Notes: generated by a model from the sequence alone, not told the origin. A DNA stretch of 64,000 nt from Streptomyces sp. ADI95-17 (GCF_003846175.1 NZ_ML123047.1:21228-85227), one strand, 5' to 3'. Shown: positions 18,913 to 27,649, counted from the first letter of the stretch. Translations and numbers: made by a program.

Positions 18913-19949
18913 CAGGCGCCGGCCCCGTCGGTGTCGCGGAAGTCCAGGCCGATGTCGAGGATCGGCGAGGAGTGGGTGAGCGCGCCGACGGCCAGGTAGT
19001 CGACGCCCGCCTCGGCGTAGGCGCGGGCGGAGTCCAGGGACAGCCGGCCCGAGGACTCCAGGACCGCGCGGCCGCCGACGAGCGCGACCGCCTCGGCGGT
19101 CTGGATCGGGGTGAAGTTGTCCAGCAGGATCAGGTCGGCGCCCGCGTCGAGCACCTCGCGGACCTGCTGGAGGGTGTCGACCTCGACCTCGATCGGTACG
19201 TCCGGGAACTCGTCCCGTACCCGCTTGAAGGCCTCGGCGACCCCGCCCGCGGCGATGACGTGGTTGTCCTTGACCAGCGCCGCGTCCGACAGCGACATCC
19301 GGTGGTTGACGCCGCCGCCGCAGCGCACCGCGTACTTCTCCATGGCGCGCAGGCCCGGGGTGGTCTTGCGGGTGTCGCGGACCTTGGCCCCGGTGCCTTC
19401 GAGCACGTCGGCCCAGGCGCGGGTGGCGGTCGCGATGCCGGAGAGCCGGCACAGCAGGTTGAGCGCGCCGCGCTCGCCGGTGAGCAGGTCGCGGGTGCGG
19501 GTGGTGACGGTCAGCAGCTTCTGGCCGGGGGCGACCCGGTCGCCGTCCTCGACGTGCCGCTCGACCGCGAACTCATCCGTGCAGACGATGGACAGGACGG
19601 CCTCGGCGATGCGCAGACCGGCCACGACGCCCGCCTCGCGGGCGGTGAAGTCACCGGTGGCCACGGCGTCCTCGGCGACGGTCGCGACGGTGGTGACGTC
19701 CACCCCGCCGTCCAGGTCCTCCGCGATGGCGACGTGCGCGACGTCCTCGACCTGGACCGGGTCCAGGCCCGCGTCGGCGAGGAGCTGGGCGAGGGCCGGG
19801 TCGAGGCCGCACTCCAGCGCGTCGAGCTCGTAGTCCCCGCCGCAGCCGCAGCCGTCCCCGCAGCCTCCCTCGGACGGTGCGGGCGCGCCGATCCGGACCA
19901 GCGGTACGTCCACGGGTGTGGGGCGCGGATTCTCTTCGGGCGTGCTCAC
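18912..19949 (-). CDS. nadC: Nicotinate-nucleotide pyrophosphorylase (quinolinate PRTase)
   Basis: Converts quinolinate and PRPP to nicotinate mononucleotide, the third step of de novo NAD synthesis. 345 residues from a GTG start. Family signatures are EDLDGGVDVTT, LNLLCRLSGIAT, RDTRKTTPGLRAMEKYAVRCGGG and NHRMSLSDAALVKDNH. The first 48 residues are an extension with clustered cysteines (C30, C34, C36, C47 in GGCGDGCGCGG and ECG), which E. coli NadC lacks. It follows nadB with a 2-base gap and overlaps coaX by one base. Confidence 0.95.
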   Translation of the reverse strand: MSTPEENPRPTPVDVPLVRIGAPAPSEGGCGDGCGCGGDYELDALECGLDPALAQLLADAGLDPVQVEDVAHVAIAEDLDGGVDVTTVATVAEDAVATGDFTAREAGVVAGLRIAEAVLSIVCTDEFAVERHVEDGDRVAPGQKLLTVTTRTRDLLTGERGALNLLCRLSGIATATRAWADVLEGTGAKVRDTRKTTPGLRAMEKYAVRCGGGVNHRMSLSDAALVKDNHVIAAGGVAEAFKRVRDEFPDVPIEVEVDTLQQVREVLDAGADLILLDNFTPIQTAEAVALVGGRAVLESSGRLSLDSARAYAEAGVDYLAVGALTHSSPILDIGLDFRDTDGAGA

Positions 19950-19951
19950 GG

Positions 19952-21694
19952 TTACGGCTCCTCGGTGACGTCGGCGGGGTGGGTGGGGGGTGCTGCTGCG
20001 CAGTCTGGTGCCTGCGCGGGGCCTACGGGCCCGAATGCCTCGGTCTCCGTCCGACGGAGGACGGGACGGCGCTCCGGGGTGAGCCGTACGACGAGGTGGC
20101 GGCGCCAGTTCTCGTCGTCGCGTTCGGGCCGGTCCTCGCGCCAGTGGCAGCCGCGGGTCTCCTCGCGCTGCCGGGCGGCGGCGACCAGGACGCGCGAGAC
20201 GAGCAGCAGGTTGGTGACCTCCCACGCCTCGACGCCGGGCACCGCGACCTTGGGCTCGTCCGCCTCCACGGCCAGCGCGGCGCTGTTGTGCAGGGCCTCC
20301 AGCTCGTCGGCGGCGGTGGCCAGGCTCTCCGCGGAGCGCAGCACTCCGGCGCCCCGGGTCATGATCCGCTGGATCGTGGACCGGGCCTCCGGGGCGATCA
20401 GCGGGGACGGCGCGCGGTGGTCGCCGGCTTCGGCGGGGCCCGCGCCGGGCCGCTCCTCGACGATGTCCGCCGCGATGCGCTCGGCGAAGACGAGGCCCTC
20501 CAGGAGGGAGTTGGACGCCAGCCGGTTCGCGCCGTGCACACCGGTGCAGGCGACCTCGCCGCAGGCGTACAGGCCGGGCACCGTGGTACGTCCGCGCAGG
20601 TCGGTGCGGATGCCGCCGGAGGCGTAGTGCGCGGCGGGGGCGACCGGGATCGGTTCGGTGATCGGGTCGATGCCGTGGGCCCGGCAGGCCGCCAGGATCG
20701 TGGGGAAGCGCTGCTCCCACATCTCGGCGCCGAAGTGGCGGGCGTCGAGGTACATGTGCCCGGTGCCGTGCAGTTCCATCTGCCGGGTGATGGCCTTGGC
20801 GACGATGTCGCGCGGGGCCAGCTCGGCCAGCTCGTGCTGCCCCAGCATGAAGCGGGTGCCGGACGCGTCGACGAGATGGGCGCCCTCGCCCCGCACCGCC
20901 TCCGACACCAGCGGCTGCTGGCCCTCGGAGCCGGCGCCGAGGAAGAGGACCGTCGGGTGGAACTGGACGAATTCCAGGTCGGAGACCTCGGCCCCGGCGC
21001 GCAGCGCCAGCGCCACGCCGTCGCCGGTGGAGACCGCCGGGTTGGTGGTGGCGGAGAACACCTGGCCCATGCCGCCGGTGGCCAGGACCACCGCGGGGGC
21101 GCGGACCGCGCCGACGCCGTCGTGCTGGCCCTCGCCCATGACGTGCAGCGTGACGCCCGCGGTACGCCCTTCGGCGTCGGTGAGGAGGTCCAGGACGAGC
21201 GCGTTCTCCACGGTGTGCAGGGCGGCCTCGCGGACCGCCTCGACCAGGGCCCGGGAGATCTCGGCGCCCGTGGCGTCGCCGCCCGCGTGGGCGATGCGGC
21301 GGCGGTGGTGGCCGCCCTCACGGGTCAGCGCGATGTCGCCGCTGTCCGTGGTGTCGAAGTGGGCGCCGGTCCCGATCAGCCGGCGTACGGCGCCGGGGCC
21401 CTCGGTGACCAGCATCCGGACCGCCGCCTCGTCGCACAGGCCGGCGCCCGCGACCAGGGTGTCGTCCAGGTGCTGCTCGGGGGTGTCGCCCTCGCCGAGG
21501 GCGGCCGCGATGCCGCCCTGCGCCCAGCGGGTGGAGCCGTCGTCGAGCCGGGCCTTGGTGACGACGACGGTGGCGAGGCCGGCGGCCGCGCAGCGCAGTG
21601 CGGTGGTGAGACCGGCCACGCCGGAGCCGACCACCACGACGTCGGCGTCGATGGACCAGCCGGGGGCGGGGGCGGTCAGCCGTATTCCGGTCAC
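19952..21694 (-). CDS. nadB: L-aspartate oxidase
   Basis: FAD enzyme making iminoaspartate for NadA, the first step of NAD synthesis. 580 residues. The FAD-binding Rossmann motif VVVVGSGVAGLTTAL lies near the N-terminus, and EGGHHRRRIAHAGGDATG, FVQFHPT, SEAVRGEGAHLV and the C-terminal FAD part NRLASNSLLEGLVF are all present. The GTG start overlaps the panC stop as GTGA. The C-terminal tail is Pro/Ala-rich. No nadA lies in the window. Confidence 0.95.
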   Translation of the reverse strand: MTGIRLTAPAPGWSIDADVVVVGSGVAGLTTALRCAAAGLATVVVTKARLDDGSTRWAQGGIAAALGEGDTPEQHLDDTLVAGAGLCDEAAVRMLVTEGPGAVRRLIGTGAHFDTTDSGDIALTREGGHHRRRIAHAGGDATGAEISRALVEAVREAALHTVENALVLDLLTDAEGRTAGVTLHVMGEGQHDGVGAVRAPAVVLATGGMGQVFSATTNPAVSTGDGVALALRAGAEVSDLEFVQFHPTVLFLGAGSEGQQPLVSEAVRGEGAHLVDASGTRFMLGQHELAELAPRDIVAKAITRQMELHGTGHMYLDARHFGAEMWEQRFPTILAACRAHGIDPITEPIPVAPAAHYASGGIRTDLRGRTTVPGLYACGEVACTGVHGANRLASNSLLEGLVFAERIAADIVEERPGAGPAEAGDHRAPSPLIAPEARSTIQRIMTRGAGVLRSAESLATAADELEALHNSAALAVEADEPKVAVPGVEAWEVTNLLLVSRVLVAAARQREETRGCHWREDRPERDDENWRRHLVVRLTPERRPVLRRTETEAFGPVGPAQAPDCAAAPPTHPADVTEEP

Positions 21695-22839
21695 GTGGTG
21701 GCTCCGAAGGTCAGCGGGATGTTGTCGATGAGGCGGGTCTTGCCGACCCGCGCGGCGACGGCGAGGATCGCCTCGCCGGTGGTGCGGTCGTCGGGGACCT
21801 CGGTGAAGTCGGCCGGGTCCACCAGCGCCAGGTAGTCCAGGACGAGCGGGGGCTGTGCCGCCGCCGCGTCGTCGAGGATCAGCAGCGCGGCGGCCCGTAC
21901 CGCCGAGGGCCCGTCGACCGGGCGGGCCAGGGCCACCGCCTGGGTGTCGGCGGCGGCGCGGGCCTCGCCGAGCGCGGTGAGCGCGGCGGCCCGGCCGGTG
22001 GTGGCCGAGGTGGTCTGTGCGCGGGCGTGCAGCGCCTGCTGGGCGGCGAGCCGGTCGCGGGCGGCGAACAGGGCCTTGGACAGGGCGAGGGCGGTGTGCC
22101 GCTCCTCGGCGTCCAGGAAGCGGTTGCGGCTGGAGAGCGCGAGGCCGTCCGGCTCGCGGACCGTCTCCACGCCGGCGATCTCCACCGGGAAGTTCAGATC
22201 GCGCACCATGCGGCGGATCAGCGCCAGCTGCTGGGCGTCCTTCTGCCCGAAGAACGCGACGTCGGGGCGGGTGAGGTGGAGGAGCTTGGCGACGACGGTG
22301 AGCATGCCGTCGAAGTGTCCGGGGCGCGATGCCCCTTCGAGCCGCTCGCCCATGGGCCCGGCCGAGATCCGGACCTGCGGTTCGCCGCCGGGGTAGACCT
22401 CGTCGACGGACGGCGCGAAGACCGCGTCCGCCCCGGCGGCGGCCGCCACGGCGAGGTCGGCGTCGAGTGTGCGGGGGTAGCGGTCCAGGTCGGCGGCCTC
22501 GCCGAACTGGAGCGGGTTGACGAAGACGGTGACGACCACCTGGCCGTCGGGGCCCGCCGCCGCGCGGGCGGCGCGGATCAGGGTGGCGTGGCCCTCGTGC
22601 AGGGCGCCCATGGTCATGACGACGGCCCGCGTCCCCTTGAGCGCGGCGGACGCGCCGAGCTCGGCGGCGGTACGGAGCAGGGCGGCCGCGGGCGGGGCGG
22701 TGGGGCGGGGGGTGCCGGGCGTGGTGCCGGGGCGGGGCGTGCCGGGCGTGCCGGGCGTGTCGGCGGGGGAAGCGTCGGACGTGCCGGAGCGGGAGGCGTC
22801 GGGCGTACCCGGGCGGGGGGTGCCGGTCGTGTCGGTCAT
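21691..22839 (-). CDS. panC: Pantothenate synthetase with repeat-rich N-terminus
   Basis: Condenses pantoate and beta-alanine to pantothenate. The ATP-binding MTMGALHEGHATLIRAAR, FVNPLQFG, FGQKDAQQ and the KMSKS-like SSRNRFL segment are present. At 382 residues it is about 90 longer than most PanC proteins. The first 50 or so residues are a Gly-Thr-Pro/Ser-Asp low-complexity stretch (GTPRPGTPDASRSGTSD and similar) with no counterpart in the family; there may also be an insertion of Ala-rich sequence in the C-terminal half. It overlaps the DUF2520 gene (ATGA) and nadB (GTGA). Confidence 0.93.
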   Translation of the reverse strand: MTDTTGTPRPGTPDASRSGTSDASPADTPGTPGTPRPGTTPGTPRPTAPPAAALLRTAAELGASAALKGTRAVVMTMGALHEGHATLIRAARAAAGPDGQVVVTVFVNPLQFGEAADLDRYPRTLDADLAVAAAAGADAVFAPSVDEVYPGGEPQVRISAGPMGERLEGASRPGHFDGMLTVVAKLLHLTRPDVAFFGQKDAQQLALIRRMVRDLNFPVEIAGVETVREPDGLALSSRNRFLDAEERHTALALSKALFAARDRLAAQQALHARAQTTSATTGRAAALTALGEARAAADTQAVALARPVDGPSAVRAAALLILDDAAAAQPPLVLDYLALVDPADFTEVPDDRTTGEAILAVAARVGKTRLIDNIPLTFGATT

Positions 22840-23792
22840 CGGGGCTCCTGTGATCCGGTGCCGTCCGTGGTGCCGGGGCCGGTGCCGTCGGCCAGGACCC
22901 CGAGCAGGTCCTCGGCCAGCTCCGGCTTGAGCATGCCGTGGGCGAGGGCGCGGTCGGCGGTGGCGCGGGCCATCGCGACGTATCCGGCCACGGTCTGCGG
23001 GGCGTGCCTGCGCAGCTCGCCGATGTGCGCGGCGACCGTGCCCGCGTCACCGCGGGCCACCGGGCCGGTCAGCGCGGCGTCGCCGGAGCGCAGGGCGTTG
23101 TCGAGGGCGGCGCCGAGGAGGGGGCCGAGCATCCGGTCGGGGGCGGTGACCCCGGCCGTACGCAGCAGCTCCATCGACTGGGCGACCAGGGTGACCAGGT
23201 GGTTCGCGCCCAGCGCCAGCGCCGCGTGGTAGAGCGGACGGGACTCCTCGGCGATCCACTCGGGCTCGCCGCCCATCTCGATGACCAGCGCCTCGGCGGC
23301 CAGCCGCAGCTCCTCGGGGGCGGTCACGCCGAAGGAGCAGCCGGCCAGCCGCTGGACGTCGACGGAGGTGCCGGTGAACGTCATCGCGGGGTGCAGCGCG
23401 AGCGGGAGTGCACCTGCCCGCCGCGCCGGGTCCAGGACCCGTGTCCCGTACCGCCCCGAGGTGTGGACGAGCAGCTGTCCCGGCCGCACCGCGCCGGTCT
23501 CGGCGAGGCCCTCCACCAGCCCGGGCAGGGCGTCGTCCGGGACGGTCAGCAGCACCAGCTCGGCGCGCGCGAGGACCTCGGCGGGCGGCACCAGCGGTAC
23601 GTCGGGCAGCAGTGCGGCGGCCCGGCGCACGGACGCGTCGGAGACACCGGAGACGGCGACCGGCCGGTGCCCGGCGAGCTGGAGCGACGCGGCGAGAGCG
23701 GGGCCGACACGGCCCGCGCCCACGACGCCGACCGTGAGGCGGGCGGGGCGGTCCCTCGCTTCGAGGGGGTCATGGGGGGCTGTTGCATTCAC
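22836..23792 (-). CDS. Rossmann-like/DUF2520 oxidoreductase in the pantothenate operon
   Basis: 318 residues from a GTG start. The N-terminal NAD(P)-binding fold starts at LTVGVVGAGRVGPALAASL and includes LVLLTVPDDALPGLVEGL. The C-terminal half is the all-helical DUF2520 domain with LPLALHPAMTFTG and YHAALALGANHLVTLVAQS. It resembles 6-phosphogluconate dehydrogenase/ketopantoate reductase-type enzymes. As the first gene of an operon with panC, it could supply pantoate as a non-orthologous ketopantoate reductase. That is inference from context. Confidence 0.85.
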   Translation of the reverse strand: MNATAPHDPLEARDRPARLTVGVVGAGRVGPALAASLQLAGHRPVAVSGVSDASVRRAAALLPDVPLVPPAEVLARAELVLLTVPDDALPGLVEGLAETGAVRPGQLLVHTSGRYGTRVLDPARRAGALPLALHPAMTFTGTSVDVQRLAGCSFGVTAPEELRLAAEALVIEMGGEPEWIAEESRPLYHAALALGANHLVTLVAQSMELLRTAGVTAPDRMLGPLLGAALDNALRSGDAALTGPVARGDAGTVAAHIGELRRHAPQTVAGYVAMARATADRALAHGMLKPELAEDLLGVLADGTGPGTTDGTGSQEPR

Positions 23793-23983
23793 GCGGCGGC
23801 GGCCTTCCGTTCCAGTCCGCGGGGGGTACCGGACGATTTCTCTGCATGCTACGCCAGCGTTTCGTCCGGGCCCCCGGCTGTCCACAGCCTGTGGGAAAAG
23901 TCCGGGCGGGGGCGCGCGGCCCCGGGCCGGGAGCGCCCGTAAATCGTGCGGGTCCGGGCCGCACGCTGCGTGATGATCGTCCC

Positions 23984-25258
23984 ATGGCAGACACAGCAGA
24001 CACGGACGGGCAGTCGCAGTCGGCAGCACCGGAGGATCAGGCATCACCGGGGGATCAGGCATCACCGGAGGATCAGACATCACCGGAGGATCAGGAAGAG
24101 CAGGGGAATCAGGAGGAGGGGGATCAGGAGGACGCGCAGCGGCTGCGCAGGATCAACGCCTGGGCCGCGGCCGAACGGGTCCTGATCCGGGCGCCCATGA
24201 ACCTCTCGCTCGGTGAGCGGCTGACCGCGCTGGCGGCCGGGGCCGGGGCCGTCACCGATCTCGACCGCCCCGCGGACATCTACGGCGACGGCGTCGTCGC
24301 CGAGCTGGAGGAACGGATCGCTGGCCTGCTGGGCACGGAGGCCGCCGCGTTCTTCCCGACCGGGACGATGGCGCAGCAGGTCGCGCTGCGGTGCTGGGCC
24401 GGGCGGACCGGCAACCCCACGGTGGCACTGCACCCGCTCGCCCACCCCGAGGTCCACGAGCGCGGCGCGCTGGGGGCGGTGAGCGGGCTGCGCACCGTCC
24501 ACCCGACCTCCGCGCCCCGGCTGCCCACGGCGCAGGAGATCCGCGACTTCGAGGAGCCGTTCGGCACGCTGATGCTGGAGCTGCCGTTGCGCGACGCCGG
24601 TTTCGTCCTGCCGACGTGGGAGGAGCTCCAGGACGTGGTGGCGGCCGCCCGGGAGCGCGATGCGGTGGTGCACATCGACGGCGCGCGGCTGTGGGAGTGC
24701 GCCCCCCACTTCGGGCGGGAGCTGCCGGAGATCGCGGCGCTCGCGGACAGCGTGTACGTGTCGTTCTACAAGACCCTCGGCGGCCTCTCCGGCGCCGCGC
24801 TGGCCGGTCCCGCCTCGCTGATCGAGGAGGCCCGCACCTGGCGCCACCGTTACGGCGGGCAGCTCTTCCAGCAGTTCCCGGCGGCGCTCGCGGCCCTGAT
24901 CGGCCTCGATCAGGAGCTGCCGCAGCTGCCTTCGTACGTGGCACAGGCCAAGGTGGTGGCCGGGGCACTGGCCGAGGGCTTCTCGGCGGCCGGCGCCCCT
25001 TGGTTCCGGGTGCATCCGGAGCCGCCGCACACGCACCAGTTCCAGGTGTGGCTGCCGTACGGGGCGGACGTCCTCACGGAGGCGGCGGTGCGGCAGGCGG
25101 AGGAGACGGGCGTCTCCCTCTTCCGCAAGTGGTACCCCGCGGCCGCCGGACCGCCCGGGACGTCGTTCACCGAGATGACGGTGGGACGTGAGGGGCTGCA
25201 GTGGACCGCCGACGACGTACGGGACGCGGTGCGGGAGTTCATGGAGCGGCTGGTCTGA
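23984..25258 (+). CDS. Threonine aldolase / beta-eliminating lyase family PLP enzyme
   Basis: Fold-type I PLP enzyme of 424 residues similar to low-specificity threonine aldolases. It has LLGTEAAAFFPTGTMAQQVALR, the PLP-contacting VVHIDGARLWE and the lysine in YVSFYKTLGGLSGAAL. Residues about 15-50 are an acidic Gln/Asp/Glu tail encoded by an 18-bp tandem repeat and are not part of the fold. The ATG at 23984 has no Shine-Dalgarno; a GATGAT hexamer six bases upstream suggests a leaderless transcript. It is divergent from the pantothenate operon. The exact substrate is uncertain. Confidence 0.85.
   Translation: MADTADTDGQSQSAAPEDQASPGDQASPEDQTSPEDQEEQGNQEEGDQEDAQRLRRINAWAAAERVLIRAPMNLSLGERLTALAAGAGAVTDLDRPADIYGDGVVAELEERIAGLLGTEAAAFFPTGTMAQQVALRCWAGRTGNPTVALHPLAHPEVHERGALGAVSGLRTVHPTSAPRLPTAQEIRDFEEPFGTLMLELPLRDAGFVLPTWEELQDVVAAARERDAVVHIDGARLWECAPHFGRELPEIAALADSVYVSFYKTLGGLSGAALAGPASLIEEARTWRHRYGGQLFQQFPAALAALIGLDQELPQLPSYVAQAKVVAGALAEGFSAAGAPWFRVHPEPPHTHQFQVWLPYGADVLTEAAVRQAEETGVSLFRKWYPAAAGPPGTSFTEMTVGREGLQWTADDVRDAVREFMERLV
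24031..24120 (+). repeat. 18-bp tandem repeat inside the aldolase-like gene
   Basis: Three close copies of an 18-bp unit (GGAGGATCAGGCATCACC and variants, at 24031, 24049 and 24067) are followed by two degenerate copies. It encodes a repeating DQASPE/DQTSPE peptide. It stays in frame, so copy-number changes would only alter tail length. Confidence 0.88.
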
Positions 25259-25311
25259 GGACGGAGCGGCTGGTCCGAGGACTGTCGCGCGGCGCGGGTT
25301 CGGTGCCGTAC

Positions 25312-25590
25312 TCAGGCACCGGACGGGCGGCACTTCCCGAGCTTCCCGGACTTCCCGGACTTCCCGGGCCTCCCGGATCTCCCGGACCTCCCGAGCTTCC
25401 CGAGCAGGGAGCGGAGCGCCGCCCACCGGCGGCCGTACGCCGGGCGGCCCGCGATCACCGCTTCGAAGCGGCGCCGTTCGCGGGCCTCGCGCACCACACC
25501 CCAGTCGTGCCGGCCCGGCAGTGGCGGCGGCAGCTCGCCCCGCTGGGCCGCGCGATAGCTGTCGATCATGTGCTGCTGAATGGCGTCCAT
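25312..25590 (-). CDS. Small basic protein of unknown function, 92 aa
   Basis: Starts MDAIQQHMIDSYRAAQRGE, continues with PPPLPGRHDWGVVREARERRRF and has a very basic tail of Gly-Lys-Ser repeats. I recognise the first 60 residues as a small protein common in Streptomyces, so I keep it. The tail (GKLGRSGRSGRPGKSGKSG) is encoded by a 9-bp tandem repeat and may be variable. No function is known. Confidence 0.55.
   Translation of the reverse strand: MDAIQQHMIDSYRAAQRGELPPPLPGRHDWGVVREARERRRFEAVIAGRPAYGRRWAALRSLLGKLGRSGRSGRPGKSGKSGKLGKCRPSGA
25337..25408. repeat. 9-bp tandem repeats
   Basis: About eight head-to-tail copies of a nonamer close to CTTCCCGGA (variants CCTCCCGGA, TCTCCCGGA, GCTTCCCGA). 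They lie within the 3' part of the small minus-strand gene and keep its frame. Confidence 0.85.
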
Positions 25591-25695
25591 GGCCTCAGCG
25601 TGGGCCGGTCCCGGCCGGCCCCGCCCGCCGATTGACGAGCCCCGTCAAATGGCGCCGGGCCTTTCGCTGGCACCCCGCACTATGGAGGGGTGAGC

Positions 25696-26796
25696 GTGCA
25701 CATCGACATCGCCGGGCTGAGTCCCGACCGCATCGTCTTCGAGACCTCCCCCCTCGCCGAGCTGGGGCTGGCCCTGCATGCCCTCTCCGAGCCGGGACAC
25801 CACCCGGGCCTGCACGGCTGGGCGACGGCGACCTCCAGCGCGCTGGAGCCGGACCTCGCCGACCGGCTGCACGAGGCCGATTTCCTGTGGCGCCACACGT
25901 TCTCGGACGTCTTCATGCCGTTCGCCGGGGTCCGCCGCGGCAACGGCAGGACGGGCGCCAACCTAGCCGAGGACCTCGACATCCTCGACCGGCTGGACGA
26001 CGAGCGGTTCGTCGCCGCCGCCCTGGAATTCACCTGCACCAGCTTCTACGGGCTCGGCGCGCCCTCCCCGCTCACCGATCCGACGATGCGCGCCCGCGCC
26101 CTGGAGATGGCGGCGGCGCGCGGCCCCCGGCAGGTGGAGTTCGCCCAGCAGCTGCTGACCGATCCGGCGCCCGTGCGCCGCTGGGTGCGGCGCCTGTTCG
26201 AGGACTGCGAGCGGGCGTTCTTCGCGGACACCTGGCGCCGGGTGCAGGTCCAGCTGGCGGCCGACGCCCGGCACAAGAACGATCTGCTGCGGCGCAAGGG
26301 GATCGGCGAGGCGATGGGCGCGGTGTCCACGGCGCTGACCGTCGACGAGGCCGGGACCAGGATCAGCGCCGACAAACTGAGCGAGGGCCGGACCAGCGCC
26401 GTCGGCCCCGGGCTCACCCTGATCCCGTCCACCTTCGGCTGGCCGCACCTCAACCTGCTGCACGCGCCGGGCTGGCGCCCGGTGATCCACTACCCGGTGC
26501 ACCAGCCCGAGCTGCCCTCGCCCGCCTCCGTGGAGCTGCTCCAGCTGCGCATGGAGGCGCTGGCCCACCCGATGCGGATGCGGCTCTGCCGCCACCTCGC
26601 CCGTTCCCCGCACACCACCGGCCAGCTCGCCGACACGCACGGCATCACGGCGCCCGAGGTCTCCCGGCATCTCGCGGTGCTGAAGAAGGCGGGCCTGGTC
26701 AACACCCGGCGGCGCGGCCGGTACGTACTGCACCAGCTGGACCTGACCTCGGTGGCACGGCTCGGCAGCGACTTCCTCGAAGGCATCCTGCGCTGA
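25696..26796 (+). CDS. DUF5937/ArsR-type transcriptional regulator
   Basis: 366 residues. The N-terminal 270 residues form a DUF5937-like domain of unknown ligand (IDIAGLSPDRIVFETSPLAEL, FMPFAGVRRG, LIPSTFGWPHLNLLH). The C-terminal 90 are an ArsR-type winged helix (RMEALAHPMRMRLCRHLA, TGQLADTHGITAPEVSRHLAVLKKAGLV, RRGRYVLHQL). GGAGG at 25684-25688 is 7 bases from the GTG at 25696, which I prefer over the GTG at 25690. It lies beside, and convergent with, the two-component pair. The regulated genes are unknown. Confidence 0.85.
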   Translation: MHIDIAGLSPDRIVFETSPLAELGLALHALSEPGHHPGLHGWATATSSALEPDLADRLHEADFLWRHTFSDVFMPFAGVRRGNGRTGANLAEDLDILDRLDDERFVAAALEFTCTSFYGLGAPSPLTDPTMRARALEMAAARGPRQVEFAQQLLTDPAPVRRWVRRLFEDCERAFFADTWRRVQVQLAADARHKNDLLRRKGIGEAMGAVSTALTVDEAGTRISADKLSEGRTSAVGPGLTLIPSTFGWPHLNLLHAPGWRPVIHYPVHQPELPSPASVELLQLRMEALAHPMRMRLCRHLARSPHTTGQLADTHGITAPEVSRHLAVLKKAGLVNTRRRGRYVLHQLDLTSVARLGSDFLEGILR

Positions 26797-26839
26797 ACCG
26801 CCGGGCCCCCCGGTCGGCTGAACCCCCGGGCCGCCCCGG

Positions 26840-27514
26840 TCAGACGGAGCCGCCGCCGGCCCGGACCATGCCCGTCTCGTACGCGAGAACCACGACCTGC
26901 ACCCGGTCGCGCAGACTCAGCTTGGTGAGGATGCGGCCCACGTGCGTCTTCACGGTCGCCTCGGAGAGCACCAGGCGCGCCGCGATCTCGCCGTTCGACA
27001 GGCCCTGGGCGACCAGCAGCATCACCTCGCGCTCGCGTTCGGTGAGCCGGGCGATGTCCTTGTGCTGCGGTTCGCTGTTGCCGCTCGGCAGCATCGGGGA
27101 GAAGCGGTCGAGCAGCCTGCGGGTGGTGGACGGGGCGACGACGGCGTCCCCGCTGTGCACGGAGCGGATGGCGGCGAGCAGCTCGGCGGGCGGCACGTCC
27201 TTGAGCATGAAGCCGCTGGCCCCGGCCTTCAGCCCGGAGAAGGCGTACTCGTCGAGGTCGAACGTGGTCAGGATGAGCACCTTGGGCGCGTCCGGCTCCG
27301 CGCACATCCGCCGGGTGGCCTCGACACCGTCCAGCCTCGGCATCCGTACGTCCATCAGCACCACATCGACGGCGGTGGAGCGGAGGTTCTCGATCGCCTC
27401 CGCGCCGTCGCCCGCCTCGGCCACGACCTCCATGTCCGGCTGGGCGGCGAGCACCATCCGGAATCCGGTGCGCAGCAGCACCTGGTCGTCGACGAGCATC
27501 ACGCGGATGGCCAT
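26840..27514 (-). CDS. NarL/LuxR-family response regulator
   Basis: 224 residues. The receiver domain has DD at 9-10, the phospho-acceptor D55 (VVLMDVRMP) and the Lys in FMLKDVPP. The C-terminal LuxR helix-turn-helix is LTEREREVMLLVAQGLSNGEIAARLVLSEATVKTHVGRILTKL. It forms a pair with the kinase gene 135 bases upstream on the same strand. The regulated genes are not apparent from the sequence. Confidence 0.93.
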   Translation of the reverse strand: MAIRVMLVDDQVLLRTGFRMVLAAQPDMEVVAEAGDGAEAIENLRSTAVDVVLMDVRMPRLDGVEATRRMCAEPDAPKVLILTTFDLDEYAFSGLKAGASGFMLKDVPPAELLAAIRSVHSGDAVVAPSTTRRLLDRFSPMLPSGNSEPQHKDIARLTEREREVMLLVAQGLSNGEIAARLVLSEATVKTHVGRILTKLSLRDRVQVVVLAYETGMVRAGGGSV

Positions 27515-27570
27515 GAGGTGTCCTGTCTCCTGTCTGTTCCTGCAGATCCGAAGTTCTGCCCTGCAAGTCC

Positions 27571-27616
27571 GAGGTCCGAGCTCCGAGGTCCGAAGTCCGA
27601 GGTCCGAAGTCCGAGG
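27571..27616. repeat. 7/14-bp tandem repeat between kinase and regulator genes
   Basis: Three 14-bp units (GAGGTCCGAGCTCC, then GAGGTCCGAAGTCC twice, at 27571, 27585 and 27599) built from heptamers such as GAGGTCC and GAAGTCC. They occupy much of the 135-base gap between the two genes of a two-component pair. Confidence 0.88.
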
Positions 27617-27649
27617 TTCTGTCCTGTGGCGATTCCGAAGAACCAGGCC

